Assembly: GCF_918697865.1 (NCBI RefSeq)
Contig: NZ_CAKKMV010000005.1
Span: 248,001 to 312,000 of the forward strand
Origin: Massilia sp. Bi118
GTDB lineage: Bacteria > Pseudomonadota > Gammaproteobacteria > Burkholderiales > Burkholderiaceae_D
DNA: 64,000 bases
Direction: 5' to 3'
The notes under the pieces were generated by a model, which was given only the letters and a program-made list of their open reading frames with translations, ran no database searches and had not been told where the DNA came from. The translations under genes and the position numbers were made by a program. Below are positions 34,930 through 43,908 of the stretch, piece by piece (within the stretch, counting starts at the first letter, position 1; every line of letters starts with the position of its first letter).

Positions 34930-37900
34930 TCTGTTCTCCGTTGGCGTTCCAGGAAGCCTGCGAGTTCGTTGACGCTCTGGTAGTCGAACAGCAGCTCGGG
35001 CACGATGGGCATGCCGAGGCGCTGCTCGAGTTCGACCGCGATCGAGGCGGTAGCCAGCGAATCCATGCCGAGCGCCGCGAACGGGGTGTCGGGGTCGATG
35101 CGATCGAGGGTCTGGCGGCTCTCGGTGCGCAGCCAGGCCAGCACGCAATCCTGGACCACGGCGTGGATGCCGCTGCCCTTGCCGTCACCTGCTTCAAGTG
35201 CGGGCGTCGAAGCCTCGGCCGGTGCCTGCACCGGTGCGGCCTGCGGCAGCGCAGCGGGTTTCGCGCCGGCGCGCAGCAGCAGCGCGTCCGGCTGCTGGTC
35301 TTCGCCCGGCATCTGCTGGTCGATGTCGCCGATCTCCTGGGCGTAGCCGGCCACCAGGGCCAGCAGGTCGCCGGAAGAACTGTAGGGGCGCTGGCCGGCG
35401 AGTTCCGCCAGCAGCGCCTGTAACTGATGATTGAAGCGGCGCCGCGCCCACACCACGGCATTGCTGGCCGCCTGCGCGTCGCCGCTCTGCGACTGCTGGC
35501 GGCGCTCGGCGGCGCCCAGCAGGAAGGCGCTGGCCGACAGTTCGCCGAGCTTGTAGTCGGTCCACTGGCGCGCCGCGATCTTCGAACCGAACAGGCGCTG
35601 CGCGCCCTCGGCCAGCGTGGCCACGCGGGCGATGGCGGCATCCAGCTCGGTGCACAGGGCCGACCTGCCGAGGGCGTCGGCCAGGAAGGCGCGCCCGGCG
35701 CCGCCCGGCTTGGCCAGCGCCGCGCCGAGGTGGGCGTACAGGGTCTCGGTCGGGCCTTCGAGGATGCGCAGCACGCGCGCGTCGCGCAGGATCTGCGGCG
35801 CGCCGTTGGATTCGATGTAGCCGCGCCCGCCCAGCATCTGCACCAGCAGGTCGGCCGCTTCGCCCAGCGCTTCGGTGGCGGCGGCTTTACAGGCGATATA
35901 GGCTTCGGCGGCAGGCGCGCGGCCGGCGTCGATTTCAGAGGCGATCGCATACACCAGCGCTTCGCTGGCCTGGATCGCGGCGGTCAGTTCCTGCAGGCGC
36001 ACCACGGTCACGGCATTCTCGGCCAGCAGGCCGGTAGCAACCGTGCGGCGCGAGGCATAGCGCGCGATCAGCTGGGCGCAGCGTTTCATGGCGCCGACGC
36101 AGATCGCGCCGATGCCCAGGCGCGAGAACAGCATCGCGTCGTGGGCGGCTTCCATGCCTTCGCCCGGCGCCAGCAGCACCGCGTCGTCGGGCACGAAGGC
36201 ATTCTCGAGGAACAGGGTGTTCTGGACCATGCCGCGCATGCCCATGGTCAGGGATTCCGGACCCTGCACCAGGCCCTCGTTGTCGGCGTTCACCAGCAGC
36301 GAGATCATGCCCAGCGGCGCGCCCTCGGCGCTGCTGGCCTTGGCGAACACGGTGGTCAGGCCGGCCCAGGAGGCGAGGCCGATCCACTGCTTTTCCGCGT
36401 TGACGCGCCAGCCGCCCGGCACCTTGACGGCGCTGGCGCGCAGGGCCATCGGGTTCGAGCCCGCGGCCGGTTCGGTCAGCGCAAAGGCCGCCAGCTGGCG
36501 CCCGGCGGCAAGCTGCGGCAGCAGGCGTTCGCGCTGGGTATCGCTGCCGAAGCGCAGCAGCGGGCGCAGGCCGAGGCCGTTGTGCACGCCGACCATGGTG
36601 GCGACCGTCATGTCGACCGCCGCCAGCTGTTCCAGCACGCGCATCAGGTCGACGGTGGCCAGATCCTTGCCGCCGGCGCTGCGCGGCGCCTGCAGGCCGA
36701 AGAAGCCGGCATTGCCGAGGTCCAGCACGACGTAGGGCGGAATCGTGCGGCGTTCGTCGATGACGCGCGAATTCAGGCGCCGCTGCGCGTAGCGGCGCAG
36801 CCAGACTATCATCTGGTCGGCGGTGCTGCGCGACAGGGCGCGCGCGGCGTCGGCGCTGGCCGGGGCCGGCGCTGGCACCGCTGGCGTCACGGCCGCCACG
36901 GAGGCTTGCGGCGCAGATGCCGGTGCTGCAGCCGGCGCGGTTGCCGGCGCCGGGCCGCGCGGCGTACGGCGGTCGAAGATCGAACCCGGCATCACGTAGA
37001 CCAGCTCGAGCTGGCCGTGCAGCGCCAGTTCCTTGCAGCGCGAACGCTGCACCTTGCCGCTGGTGGTGCGCGGGAAGGTGCCCGGCTTGACGAACACGAT
37101 CGAAGACACGGAGACGTCGAACTGCTGGGCGATCACCTTGACGATGTTCTGCGCCATCGCCTCGATGCGCGCCAGGTAGTCGTCCTTGGCCTTCTGCTGC
37201 TCGCCGCTCTGGGCCAGTTCCTTTTCCAGCTGCTGCGCCGCGCGCACCAGGCCGCGGTTGGCTTCGGCGACGATCGCCAGCTTTTCCTGGCCGCCGATCT
37301 CCACCGAGAAGGCCGCGCACATGTTCGGTTCGATGAAGTCGATCGTGTGTTCGATCACTTCCTCGATGTCCTGCGGGTAGACGTTGCGGCCGTTGATGAT
37401 GATGAGGTCTTTCAGGCGGCCGGTGATGAACAGCTCGCCGTCGCGCATGAAAGCGAGGTCGCCGGTGCGCAGGAAAGGACCTTCGCCGGTCTTGGCCAGG
37501 CGGGCGCCGAAGGTGGCTTCGGTTTCGAGCGGGCGGTTCCAGTAGCCGTGCGCCACGCTGGGGCCGCTGACCCAGACTTCGCCGACGCGGTGGCTCGACA
37601 CCGGTAGGCAGGTCTCGGGATCGACCACCAGCACCTTGCTCCCCAGGCCGACGCGGCCGGAGCTGACGATCTCGCGCGCGTCCGGATCGCCCGGCGCCGC
37701 ATCGCGGATCTGGTTCCCTTCCAGCAGGGACTTGCTGACGGTGCGCACCAGCGGGCCGCGGCCGCGCGGGCCGCCGGTCACGAACAGCGTGGTCTCGGCC
37801 ATGCCGTAGCAGGGGAACAGCGCGCTTTCACGCATGCCGGCGCCGGCGAAGGCATCGGTAAAGGCGCGCAGCGTGCTGGCGCGCACCGGCTCCGAGCCGT

Positions 37901-38792
37901 TGTAGGCGACTTCGAGGCTGGACAGGTCCAGCTGCGCCTTCTGCTCGTCCTTGACCTTGGTGGCGCAATAGTCCCAGCCGAAGTTGGGCGCGCCGGCGCA
38001 GGTGCCGCGGTAGCGCGTGATCGCGTCCAGCCAGATCATCGGGTTCTTCAGGAAGGCGGCCGGCGCCATCAGCACGCAGTGGAAGCCCACATGCATTGGC
38101 GAGACCACGCTGCCGATCAGGCCCATGTCGTGGAACAGCGGCAGCCAGCTCACCATCACGGTGTCCGGGTGGAAGCCGAAGCCTTCGCGGATCGACTCGA
38201 CGTTGGCGGCGATGTTGCCGTGGGTGATGCGCACGCCCTTGGGCAGCGAGGTCGAACCGGAGGTGTACTGCAGGAAGGCGGTCATGTCGGCCGAGATGGC
38301 CGGCAGCGCGGACGGATCCCCGGATGCTTCCAGGACGTCGGTGCACATGCATTCGCGGTTCGAAGCATCCACCAGCGACAGGCTGGCCTTGATCGCCGGC
38401 TCGACGTCGCTGCGGGTCAGGATCAGGGCCGGGTCGGCGTCGTCCAGCAGGGCCTTCAGGCGGCGCGAGGCGCGGCTCTTGTGGGGGATGGTGGCCGGCA
38501 CCGCGATGATCCCGGCCAGCAGGCAGGCAAAGTAGACGGTGATGAATTCGAGGCCGGCCGGGTAGAGCAGCAGCGCGCGGGCGCCCGGCTCGGCATGCTT
38601 GGCCAGCGCGGCGGCCAGCGCGGTGGCGCGGCGTTCCAGCTGGCCATAGGTCAGCTCGTCGATCTTGCCGTCGTCACGCAGGAAGGTATAGGCCAGGCGG
38701 TCAGGCGTCTGCCGGGCATGCTGGCGCAGCCGCTCGTGCAGCAGGACGCATTCATTGTTGACCGTGTCGATGTCTTCCCGCATTTGTCCCAA
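34926..38792 (-). CDS. fatty acyl-AMP ligase / acyl-CoA dehydrogenase / acyl carrier protein fusion
   Basis: A 1288-residue three-module protein. Residues about 15-620 are an adenylate-forming ligase: P-loop TSGSTSLPKG (177-186), YGMAETT, RTGDLAFMRDGELFITGRLKD, and the FAAL-like C-terminus. An Ala/Pro linker follows (625-665). Residues about 670-1080 are an acyl-CoA dehydrogenase (FGLQAPRSAGG, FALTEPAAGSNP, LEGPTETLY). The last 90 residues are an acyl carrier protein with Ser1245 in GMDSL for phosphopantetheine. The expected chemistry is ATP-dependent loading of a fatty acid onto the ACP and alpha,beta-desaturation while bound. The TTG at 38792 has AGGAG five bases before it; an ATG at 38783 is the alternative. 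It follows the alpha-oxoamine synthase gene by 12 bases. Confidence 0.93.
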   Translation of the reverse strand: MGQMREDIDTVNNECVLLHERLRQHARQTPDRLAYTFLRDDGKIDELTYGQLERRATALAAALAKHAEPGARALLLYPAGLEFITVYFACLLAGIIAVPATIPHKSRASRRLKALLDDADPALILTRSDVEPAIKASLSLVDASNRECMCTDVLEASGDPSALPAISADMTAFLQYTSGSTSLPKGVRITHGNIAANVESIREGFGFHPDTVMVSWLPLFHDMGLIGSVVSPMHVGFHCVLMAPAAFLKNPMIWLDAITRYRGTCAGAPNFGWDYCATKVKDEQKAQLDLSSLEVAYNGSEPVRASTLRAFTDAFAGAGMRESALFPCYGMAETTLFVTGGPRGRGPLVRTVSKSLLEGNQIRDAAPGDPDAREIVSSGRVGLGSKVLVVDPETCLPVSSHRVGEVWVSGPSVAHGYWNRPLETEATFGARLAKTGEGPFLRTGDLAFMRDGELFITGRLKDLIIINGRNVYPQDIEEVIEHTIDFIEPNMCAAFSVEIGGQEKLAIVAEANRGLVRAAQQLEKELAQSGEQQKAKDDYLARIEAMAQNIVKVIAQQFDVSVSSIVFVKPGTFPRTTSGKVQRSRCKELALHGQLELVYVMPGSIFDRRTPRGPAPATAPAAAPASAPQASVAAVTPAVPAPAPASADAARALSRSTADQMIVWLRRYAQRRLNSRVIDERRTIPPYVVLDLGNAGFFGLQAPRSAGGKDLATVDLMRVLEQLAAVDMTVATMVGVHNGLGLRPLLRFGSDTQRERLLPQLAAGRQLAAFALTEPAAGSNPMALRASAVKVPGGWRVNAEKQWIGLASWAGLTTVFAKASSAEGAPLGMISLLVNADNEGLVQGPESLTMGMRGMVQNTLFLENAFVPDDAVLLAPGEGMEAAHDAMLFSRLGIGAICVGAMKRCAQLIARYASRRTVATGLLAENAVTVVRLQELTAAIQASEALVYAIASEIDAGRAPAAEAYIACKAAATEALGEAADLLVQMLGGRGYIESNGAPQILRDARVLRILEGPTETLYAHLGAALAKPGGAGRAFLADALGRSALCTELDAAIARVATLAEGAQRLFGSKIAARQWTDYKLGELSASAFLLGAAERRQQSQSGDAQAASNAVVWARRRFNHQLQALLAELAGQRPYSSSGDLLALVAGYAQEIGDIDQQMPGEDQQPDALLLRAGAKPAALPQAAPVQAPAEASTPALEAGDGKGSGIHAVVQDCVLAWLRTESRQTLDRIDPDTPFAALGMDSLATASIAVELEQRLGMPIVPELLFDYQSVNELAGFLERQRRTE

Positions 38793-38804
38793 GCTAGCTC
38801 CTGA

Positions 38805-40205
38805 TTACTGCCGGCGGCGTGCTTCTCCGGCAGCGATGGCGTCGCGCGCCCGGGCCACCGTTTGGCCGATGATCGGTGCAGCGCGTTTAATTTGCTGCAT
38901 ATTATGGTTGGACATGAGCTGCAGGCGCAAGCGCGAAGCGCCGACCGGCACCCCGGGGAACTCGACCTGGTTCACGAACACCGACTGTTCAAATAGCAGT
39001 TTGCCGGTCAGGCGCGAGACTTTTTCGCTGCCGATCAGCACCGGCACGATGGCCGAGGGGATGCCCATGCAATGCAGGCCTTCGCCCGCCAGCTGGGCGC
39101 GCAGCCCGTCCACGTTGCGCATCAGGTCGGCGCGCAGCGAGTCGCCCTCGTCCGAACGGATGATCTGGATGCATTCCAGAATGACGGCCGACTGTACCGG
39201 CGACAGCGCGTTCGAGAACATGTGCGGCCCGGCGTACAGCTGCAGGTGGCGCTTGACGGAACGCGAGGCGGTGGCGACGAAGCCGCCGTTCGAGGCGAAG
39301 GATTTCGAGAACGCGCCCATCACCAGGTCGATCCGGCCCAGCATGCCCTGCTGGGCGATGCAGCCGCCGCCGCCCGGGCCCATGGCGCCGAGGTCGTGGG
39401 CCACGTCCACCAGCAGGGTGGCGCCGTATTCGTGGCACAGCGCCTGCAGCGCAGCCAGGTCGGGCGTGTCCGAATCCATGCTGAACAGGCCTTCGGTGAC
39501 GACCAGGATGCCGTGATCGGTGTCGCGCGCGCGGATCGCGCCCAGCAGTTCGCGCACGTGGCCGACGTCGAGGTGGCGGTTGATGCTGACGTTGGGCGTG
39601 GCGGCGCTGGCGCCCTGGCGCAGCGAGGCGTGGGCGAACTGGTCGATGACGATGTGGTCCTGGGCCTGCACCAGCGCGGTGATGGCGCCGAAGGCCGCGC
39701 CCCAGCCGGTCGGGAACAGGGCGACGTGCTCGGTCGCGACCAGGCCGGCGATGGCCTCCTCGAGCGCCAGCGAGGTGCGGGTATTGCCGAGCAAAACAGC
39801 CGAGCCGGCGCTGTGCGGGCCGGCGTCGCGCAGCGCGCGCGCGGCGGCCTCGCTCACCTGCGGGTGCGAGGCCAGCGACAGGTAATCCTGGGACGCGAAA
39901 TTGATGCCGCGTGCGCCGTTGCCGCCTTCGTCGCGGATGCTGGCGATCGGGTGCGGGGCGCCGTCGAGCGAACGGGCGTATTGCCACAGGCCGTCGGCGC
40001 TACGCGCCTTGTGCCAGGCTTCGACCGGCTCGGTGCGGCGCAGCAGGTCGGCGCCGCGCGGCTGCGCGAACTGGGCCGCGGTGCCGCCGAGCGAACCGTT
40101 GCCCAGCATGGCGTCGACCTGGCGCGCGAGTTCGCGCTCGGCCGCCAGTTGCGGATCCTCATCCGTATCAATCGCTTCGTGGTCCTGTATCGATGGAGTA
40201 GACAT
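38805..40205 (-). CDS. alpha-oxoamine synthase (AONS/CqsA-like, PLP-dependent)
   Basis: The 466-residue enzyme belongs to the alpha-oxoamine synthases, which join an acyl thioester with an amino acid and release CO2 to give an alpha-aminoketone. NFASQDYLSLASHP (about 102-115) is the family's NYLG-like motif. DVAHDLG (267-273) is the cofactor-contact loop, and the PLP Lys is Lys301 in GAFSKSFASNGG. The first 90 residues are an extra N-terminal extension. GGGA is seven bases before the ATG. Genes on both sides lie within 13 bases, so the acyl donor is most likely the acyl-ACP made by the fusion protein. The amino-acid partner is unknown. Relatives include CqsA/LqsA autoinducer synthases and serine palmitoyltransferase. 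Confidence 0.93.
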   Translation of the reverse strand: MSTPSIQDHEAIDTDEDPQLAAERELARQVDAMLGNGSLGGTAAQFAQPRGADLLRRTEPVEAWHKARSADGLWQYARSLDGAPHPIASIRDEGGNGARGINFASQDYLSLASHPQVSEAAARALRDAGPHSAGSAVLLGNTRTSLALEEAIAGLVATEHVALFPTGWGAAFGAITALVQAQDHIVIDQFAHASLRQGASAATPNVSINRHLDVGHVRELLGAIRARDTDHGILVVTEGLFSMDSDTPDLAALQALCHEYGATLLVDVAHDLGAMGPGGGGCIAQQGMLGRIDLVMGAFSKSFASNGGFVATASRSVKRHLQLYAGPHMFSNALSPVQSAVILECIQIIRSDEGDSLRADLMRNVDGLRAQLAGEGLHCMGIPSAIVPVLIGSEKVSRLTGKLLFEQSVFVNQVEFPGVPVGASRLRLQLMSNHNMQQIKRAAPIIGQTVARARDAIAAGEARRRQ

Positions 40206-40217
40206 GCGTATTCCCTG

Positions 40218-42752
40218 TTAGGCGACATGCAGGGCGGGGCCCTGGTCGGTAGCGGCTTGCTGGCGCAGCAGTTCGGCCACTTTGTCGGCCGCCAGCGGAC
40301 GGTGGAAGTAGTAGCCCTGGGCGTAGTCGCAGCCCATGGCCGTCAGGTCGGCCAGCTGCTCTTCGGTTTCGACCGCTTCCGCGATCACCGCCAGCTGCAG
40401 GCGGTGCGCCATGTGGATGATGGATTCGGCCAGCGCATAGCCGCGCGCGCCGGTTTCTCCCTGGCCGAGGCGGGTGACGAAGCTGCGGTCCATCTTCAGG
40501 ATATCAGCCGGGAGCTCGGTCAGGTAGCCCAGGCTCGAATAACCGGTGCCGAAATCGTCGATCGAGACCTGGACCCCGGCCTGGCGCAGCGTCTGCAGGC
40601 CCTGGCGGTTCATCTCCATGTTGTCGATCAGGATGCCCTCGGTGATCTCGAGGTCCAGGCAGGACGGCGCGATGCCCGTCTCGGCGATGATCTCCAGCAC
40701 GCGGTCGACCAGTTCCGGATGCTTGAGCTGGCGCGCCGACAGGTTGACCGCCGTCTTCAGCGCCGGCAGGCCGGCGTCGCGCCAGGCGCGGTTCTGGGCG
40801 GCGGCGGTACGCAGCACCCATTCGCCGATCGGCACGATCAGGCCGGTCTCTTCGGCCAGGGTGATGAAACGGCCCGGCTCGATGCGGCCGTACTGCGGAT
40901 GGTTCCAGCGGATCAGCGCCTCGACGCCGACGATGCGGCGCGTGGCGATGTCGACCTGGGGCTGGTATTCCAGCAGCAGCTGGTTCTGGGCCAGCGCCTC
41001 GCGCAGGTGGTTCTTGAGGATCAGGCGCTCGCTCGGCGGCAGCGGCGCGTCCGAGGAGTAGACCTGCACGCTGTTCTCGCCCCACATCTTGGCGCGGGTC
41101 ATCGCGGTGTCGGCGCGCTTGAGCAGCGTGTCGATGTCGCAGCCGGGGGCAGGGAAGGTGGCGATGCCGACGCTCAGGCTGACGAAGGATTCGCGCTCGC
41201 CGGCGCGCAGCGGCAGGGCGAAGCGGTCGAGGATCTTTTCCGCCACCTGCTGGGCGTCGCCGAGCTGGGCCAGGTCTTCCAGGATCACGATGAATTCGTC
41301 GCCGCCCCAGCGCACCACGGTGTCGGAATCGCGCAGGCAGTCGCGCACATTGGCCGCGATCTGGGCCAGGATGGCGTCGCCGGCTTCATAGCCGAGGGCT
41401 TCGTTGATGTCCTTGAACTTGTTCACGTTCAGCAGCATCAGGCCGACCAGGCGCTCGTTGCGGATCGAGCGCGACATCGCGTGGTTCAGGCGGTCGCGCA
41501 GCACGCGCCGGCCGAGCAGGCCGGTGAGCGGGTCGCACTGGCTGGTGTCGGTCAGCTCCAGCGGCAGCAGCGCCGGCGCGGCTTCCGCTTCCGCCTGGAC
41601 TTCGGCCTGCTCGCGCGACAGTTCGACGGTCTGGCCATAATTGATGACCCGGTTGCGGCCGCTCGACTTGGCGGTGTACAGGGCTTCGTCGGCGCGGGTG
41701 ACGGTCTGGCCGATGGTCTCGCCCAGGCGGAACTGGGCCACGCCGATCGACACCGAAACTTTCAAGTCGCTGGAGACGTCGCGGAACATGAGGCGCTCGA
41801 TGCCCATGCGGACCCGCTCGGCGAACAGCATGGCGTCTTCCAGCGAAGTCTCGGGCAGCATCAGCAGGAATTCCTCGCCGCCGTAGCGGCCGAAGGCGTC
41901 GCTTTCGCGGATCTGCTTCTGCACCGTGACGGCAAAGCTGCGCAGCACCGCGTCGCCGGCGGCGTGGCCGTAAGTGTCGTTGATGCGTTTGAAGAAGTCG
42001 ATGTCGAGCAGGCAGACGCAGAAGGCCTGGGCGCCTTTGACCACGCGCTCGCGCTCCTGCTCGATCAGGCCGATCAGGTGGCGGCGGTTATGGCTGCCGG
42101 TCAGTTCGTCGCGGATCGCCAGCTCGTTGATGACGTTCAGCGCCTGCTCCAGCTTGATGAAGCCTTTTGTCTTGGTCAGCTCGAACAGCAGCACGAACAC
42201 GACGATGACGAGATAGAGGCCGAGGTCGCACAGCAGGTAGAGCAGGTCCATGTCCTTGACCGGATGGGCCGGCAGGGCGACGCCTATCAGTGGCAGGATA
42301 TAGATGGCGGCCACCGCGCCGCAGCTCATGGCCAGCCAGAACACGGCGGTCCCGACCCCGCCCAGGAACATCGCCACCACCGGCGCCGTGATCAACCAGC
42401 CGGCGGTGGGCGCGTTTACCCCGCCTAAATTAAAAGTCAGCCAGGTGAAGTTGAAGAATACCGCGCACAGGAAGACTTCGCGCGCGATCGCGATGCTGCG
42501 GGTCGCCCTCAGCAGGAAGGGCGCAACGAACATGAAGGCGCAGCAGGCCAGGATTTCCTGGGCCGCCGTCGAGAAGCCGAGCAGGTAGTAGGCCAGCGAG
42601 TAGAAGGGCCCCGAGAGCGCGGCCAGGACCACGGCGTTGACGACGTTCTGCGCCCGCGTGAGCTGGGCAGCGTTCTGCTGCGCCTCGACGGGGATGAACC
42701 AGTGGATCGCCGTCATGTAACGGTCGATCAACCTGGAACCGATATTTTTCAT
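40218..42752 (-). CDS. membrane GGDEF-GGDEF-EAL c-di-GMP enzyme
   Basis: An 844-residue c-di-GMP signalling protein. Residues 35-190 are six or so membrane helices forming the same sensor domain as the product of 34333-34929. The first cyclase domain has GGEEF at 291-295 with an RESD inhibitory site (282-285). The second has GGDEF at 483-487 with an RDSD site (474-477). The EAL domain starts near 575 with EALIRW (611-616), then LEITEG, DDFGTGYSS and AEAVET, and looks catalytically intact. Two cyclase domains plus one phosphodiesterase is uncommon. It is the first gene of the operon, so c-di-GMP signalling and lipid synthesis are co-expressed. Net activity cannot be predicted. Confidence 0.95.
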   Translation of the reverse strand: MKNIGSRLIDRYMTAIHWFIPVEAQQNAAQLTRAQNVVNAVVLAALSGPFYSLAYYLLGFSTAAQEILACCAFMFVAPFLLRATRSIAIAREVFLCAVFFNFTWLTFNLGGVNAPTAGWLITAPVVAMFLGGVGTAVFWLAMSCGAVAAIYILPLIGVALPAHPVKDMDLLYLLCDLGLYLVIVVFVLLFELTKTKGFIKLEQALNVINELAIRDELTGSHNRRHLIGLIEQERERVVKGAQAFCVCLLDIDFFKRINDTYGHAAGDAVLRSFAVTVQKQIRESDAFGRYGGEEFLLMLPETSLEDAMLFAERVRMGIERLMFRDVSSDLKVSVSIGVAQFRLGETIGQTVTRADEALYTAKSSGRNRVINYGQTVELSREQAEVQAEAEAAPALLPLELTDTSQCDPLTGLLGRRVLRDRLNHAMSRSIRNERLVGLMLLNVNKFKDINEALGYEAGDAILAQIAANVRDCLRDSDTVVRWGGDEFIVILEDLAQLGDAQQVAEKILDRFALPLRAGERESFVSLSVGIATFPAPGCDIDTLLKRADTAMTRAKMWGENSVQVYSSDAPLPPSERLILKNHLREALAQNQLLLEYQPQVDIATRRIVGVEALIRWNHPQYGRIEPGRFITLAEETGLIVPIGEWVLRTAAAQNRAWRDAGLPALKTAVNLSARQLKHPELVDRVLEIIAETGIAPSCLDLEITEGILIDNMEMNRQGLQTLRQAGVQVSIDDFGTGYSSLGYLTELPADILKMDRSFVTRLGQGETGARGYALAESIIHMAHRLQLAVIAEAVETEEQLADLTAMGCDYAQGYYFHRPLAADKVAELLRQQAATDQGPALHVA

Positions 42753-42933
42753 GGAGTTTCTCGGCTTATTGCCGGTTAATTATTGTTATACGCAGCAACG
42801 ATACGTCTTGAAAATGTTTCCAGAGGGAATTTGCCGATGTTAGCATGTTCGCGAACTTGCGCTATACCAATTTGATGACTATGCGTATGGACCAAGACTC
42901 AGCTGTTGTACGGATGCCAGCAAGCGAAGTATT

Positions 42934-42974
42934 ACCGCCAACACTGCACCAGGATGGTGCAAAACATTGGCGGT
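42934..42974. other. imperfect stem-loop after the chemoreceptor remnant
   Basis: ACCGCCAA (42934) pairs with TTGGCGGT (42967), and inside it TGCACCA pairs with TGGTGCA. No T-run follows on either strand. It lies 3 bases beyond the stop of the remnant at 42978-43199 and may mark the deletion endpoint or act as a weak terminator. I see nothing else in 42753-42933 except AT-rich upstream sequence of the GGDEF-EAL gene. Confidence 0.5.
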
Positions 42975-42977
42975 AGA

Positions 42978-43199
42978 TTATTGAATTTGAGTGCGTTTCG
43001 CGCCCACCGACATGTTCAGCAGCCACTTCGAGATCAGCCGCTTTTTTAATAGAGGCTGCTCGGTGAGAGCCCGGGTGTCTCCGGACAGGGTCTGCAGGCG
43101 CCAGATCGCCAGGCCGGTGGACAGGAAGGAAATCGCGATGACGATCGCAAAGGCTAGTCTGAGTTGATGGCGCACGCTGGCGTTTATTGCTCGAATCAC
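42978..43199 (-). pseudogene. N-terminal remnant of a methyl-accepting chemotaxis protein
   Basis: From a GTG at 43199, with CGGAG five bases before it, 73 residues can be read. They comprise one membrane helix (RLAFAIVIAISFLSTGLAIWRLQ) and then TRALTEQPLLKKRLISKWLLNMSVG. This matches the start of betaproteobacterial chemoreceptors, in which WRL, an EEPL.KERL.SDWYRNI-like segment and a full periplasmic domain follow. Here a stop comes right away and no HAMP or signalling domain lies downstream. It is probably a truncated leftover, though a short expressed membrane peptide cannot be ruled out. Confidence 0.65.
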
Positions 43200-43336
43200 A
43201 TTGGCTCCGCTACGAGAATTGCAAAGTGACAATGAGTATTGCCACATGGAAAGATCGCAAGAATACCAGCGGGATGCGGAAGTGGATATGCTTTTTGGAT
43301 AGAAAATCGAACAGGCGTGCGGTAAACGCCACATAT

Positions 43337-43363
43337 GAAAACGCCAACTTTGTCGGCTGGCGT
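43337..43363 (-). terminator. probable terminator of the host-attachment gene
   Basis: Read on the minus strand, ACGCCAGC and GTTGGCGT form a stem with one mismatch around a CGACAAA loop, followed by TTTTC. It lies about 25 bases after the stop of the gene at 43387-43908. Confidence 0.5.
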
Positions 43364-43386
43364 TGTCCTGGACAGCTAGTGAAGAC

Positions 43387-43908
43387 TTACTGCAGCCTGT
43401 TGGCGCGCTGGGCTTGCAGCTGCTCGCGGATCTGTTCGCGCAGTTGCTGCGCGTTGGAGTGGGTGTAGTCCTTGTTCACCTCGAGCTTGATCAGCGGCTT
43501 GATGTGCGAATCGAGGTAGTTGCGCAGGGCGCCCAGGAATTGCGGCGAGGCCGAAATCACCAGTTGCTGGAAGCGGCCTTCCTGGTGCGCGTCCATCAGG
43601 TATTTCGAGATTTCCTTGGCAAACTGCTCGGCCTCGTGTTCCTGCGGCGTCTGGGCCGGCTGGTAAGCCTTGTTCGGCGCGCCGGCCTTGGCATTGTGGG
43701 CGAAGCCCGCGGCCTCGTTGCCGCCGATGTTATGGCTGCTGCTGCCGGCCGCGGTGCGCCCGACTTCGTCGGTATTGATTTCCGAGGTGCGCATGCGCGC
43801 GGCGCTGCTGATCATGTCCTCGATTTCTTCCAGCGGCTCCGACGGATCGGCTTCCGAAAAAATCCTCGCGCGGCCGGCGTTGGCCGACACAATCCAGGTC
43901 GTCTGCAT
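43387..43908 (-). CDS. host attachment family protein
   Basis: The 173-residue protein starts MQTTWIVSANAGRARIFSEADPSEPLEEIEDM, the N-terminal signature of the host-attachment family (named from a plant-associated attachment gene and structurally akin to release-factor-like domains). A central hydrophilic region is followed by FAKEISKYLMDAHQEGRFQQLVISASPQFLGALR, the second conserved block, and a basic, Gln-rich helical tail. There is no signal peptide, so the protein is cytosolic despite its name. AGGGGG precedes the ATG. A 13-base sequence TTGTCCTGGACAG beyond its stop recurs inverted at 44061, before the next gene. Confidence 0.88.
   Translation of the reverse strand: MQTTWIVSANAGRARIFSEADPSEPLEEIEDMISSAARMRTSEINTDEVGRTAAGSSSHNIGGNEAAGFAHNAKAGAPNKAYQPAQTPQEHEAEQFAKEISKYLMDAHQEGRFQQLVISASPQFLGALRNYLDSHIKPLIKLEVNKDYTHSNAQQLREQIREQLQAQRANRLQ

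Noticed and set aside
39072-42428. Plus-strand open frame of 1118 codons opposite the oxoamine synthase and GGDEF-EAL genes
   Set aside because: Low-complexity antisense translation with no ribosome site or motif; the minus-strand genes explain the region.
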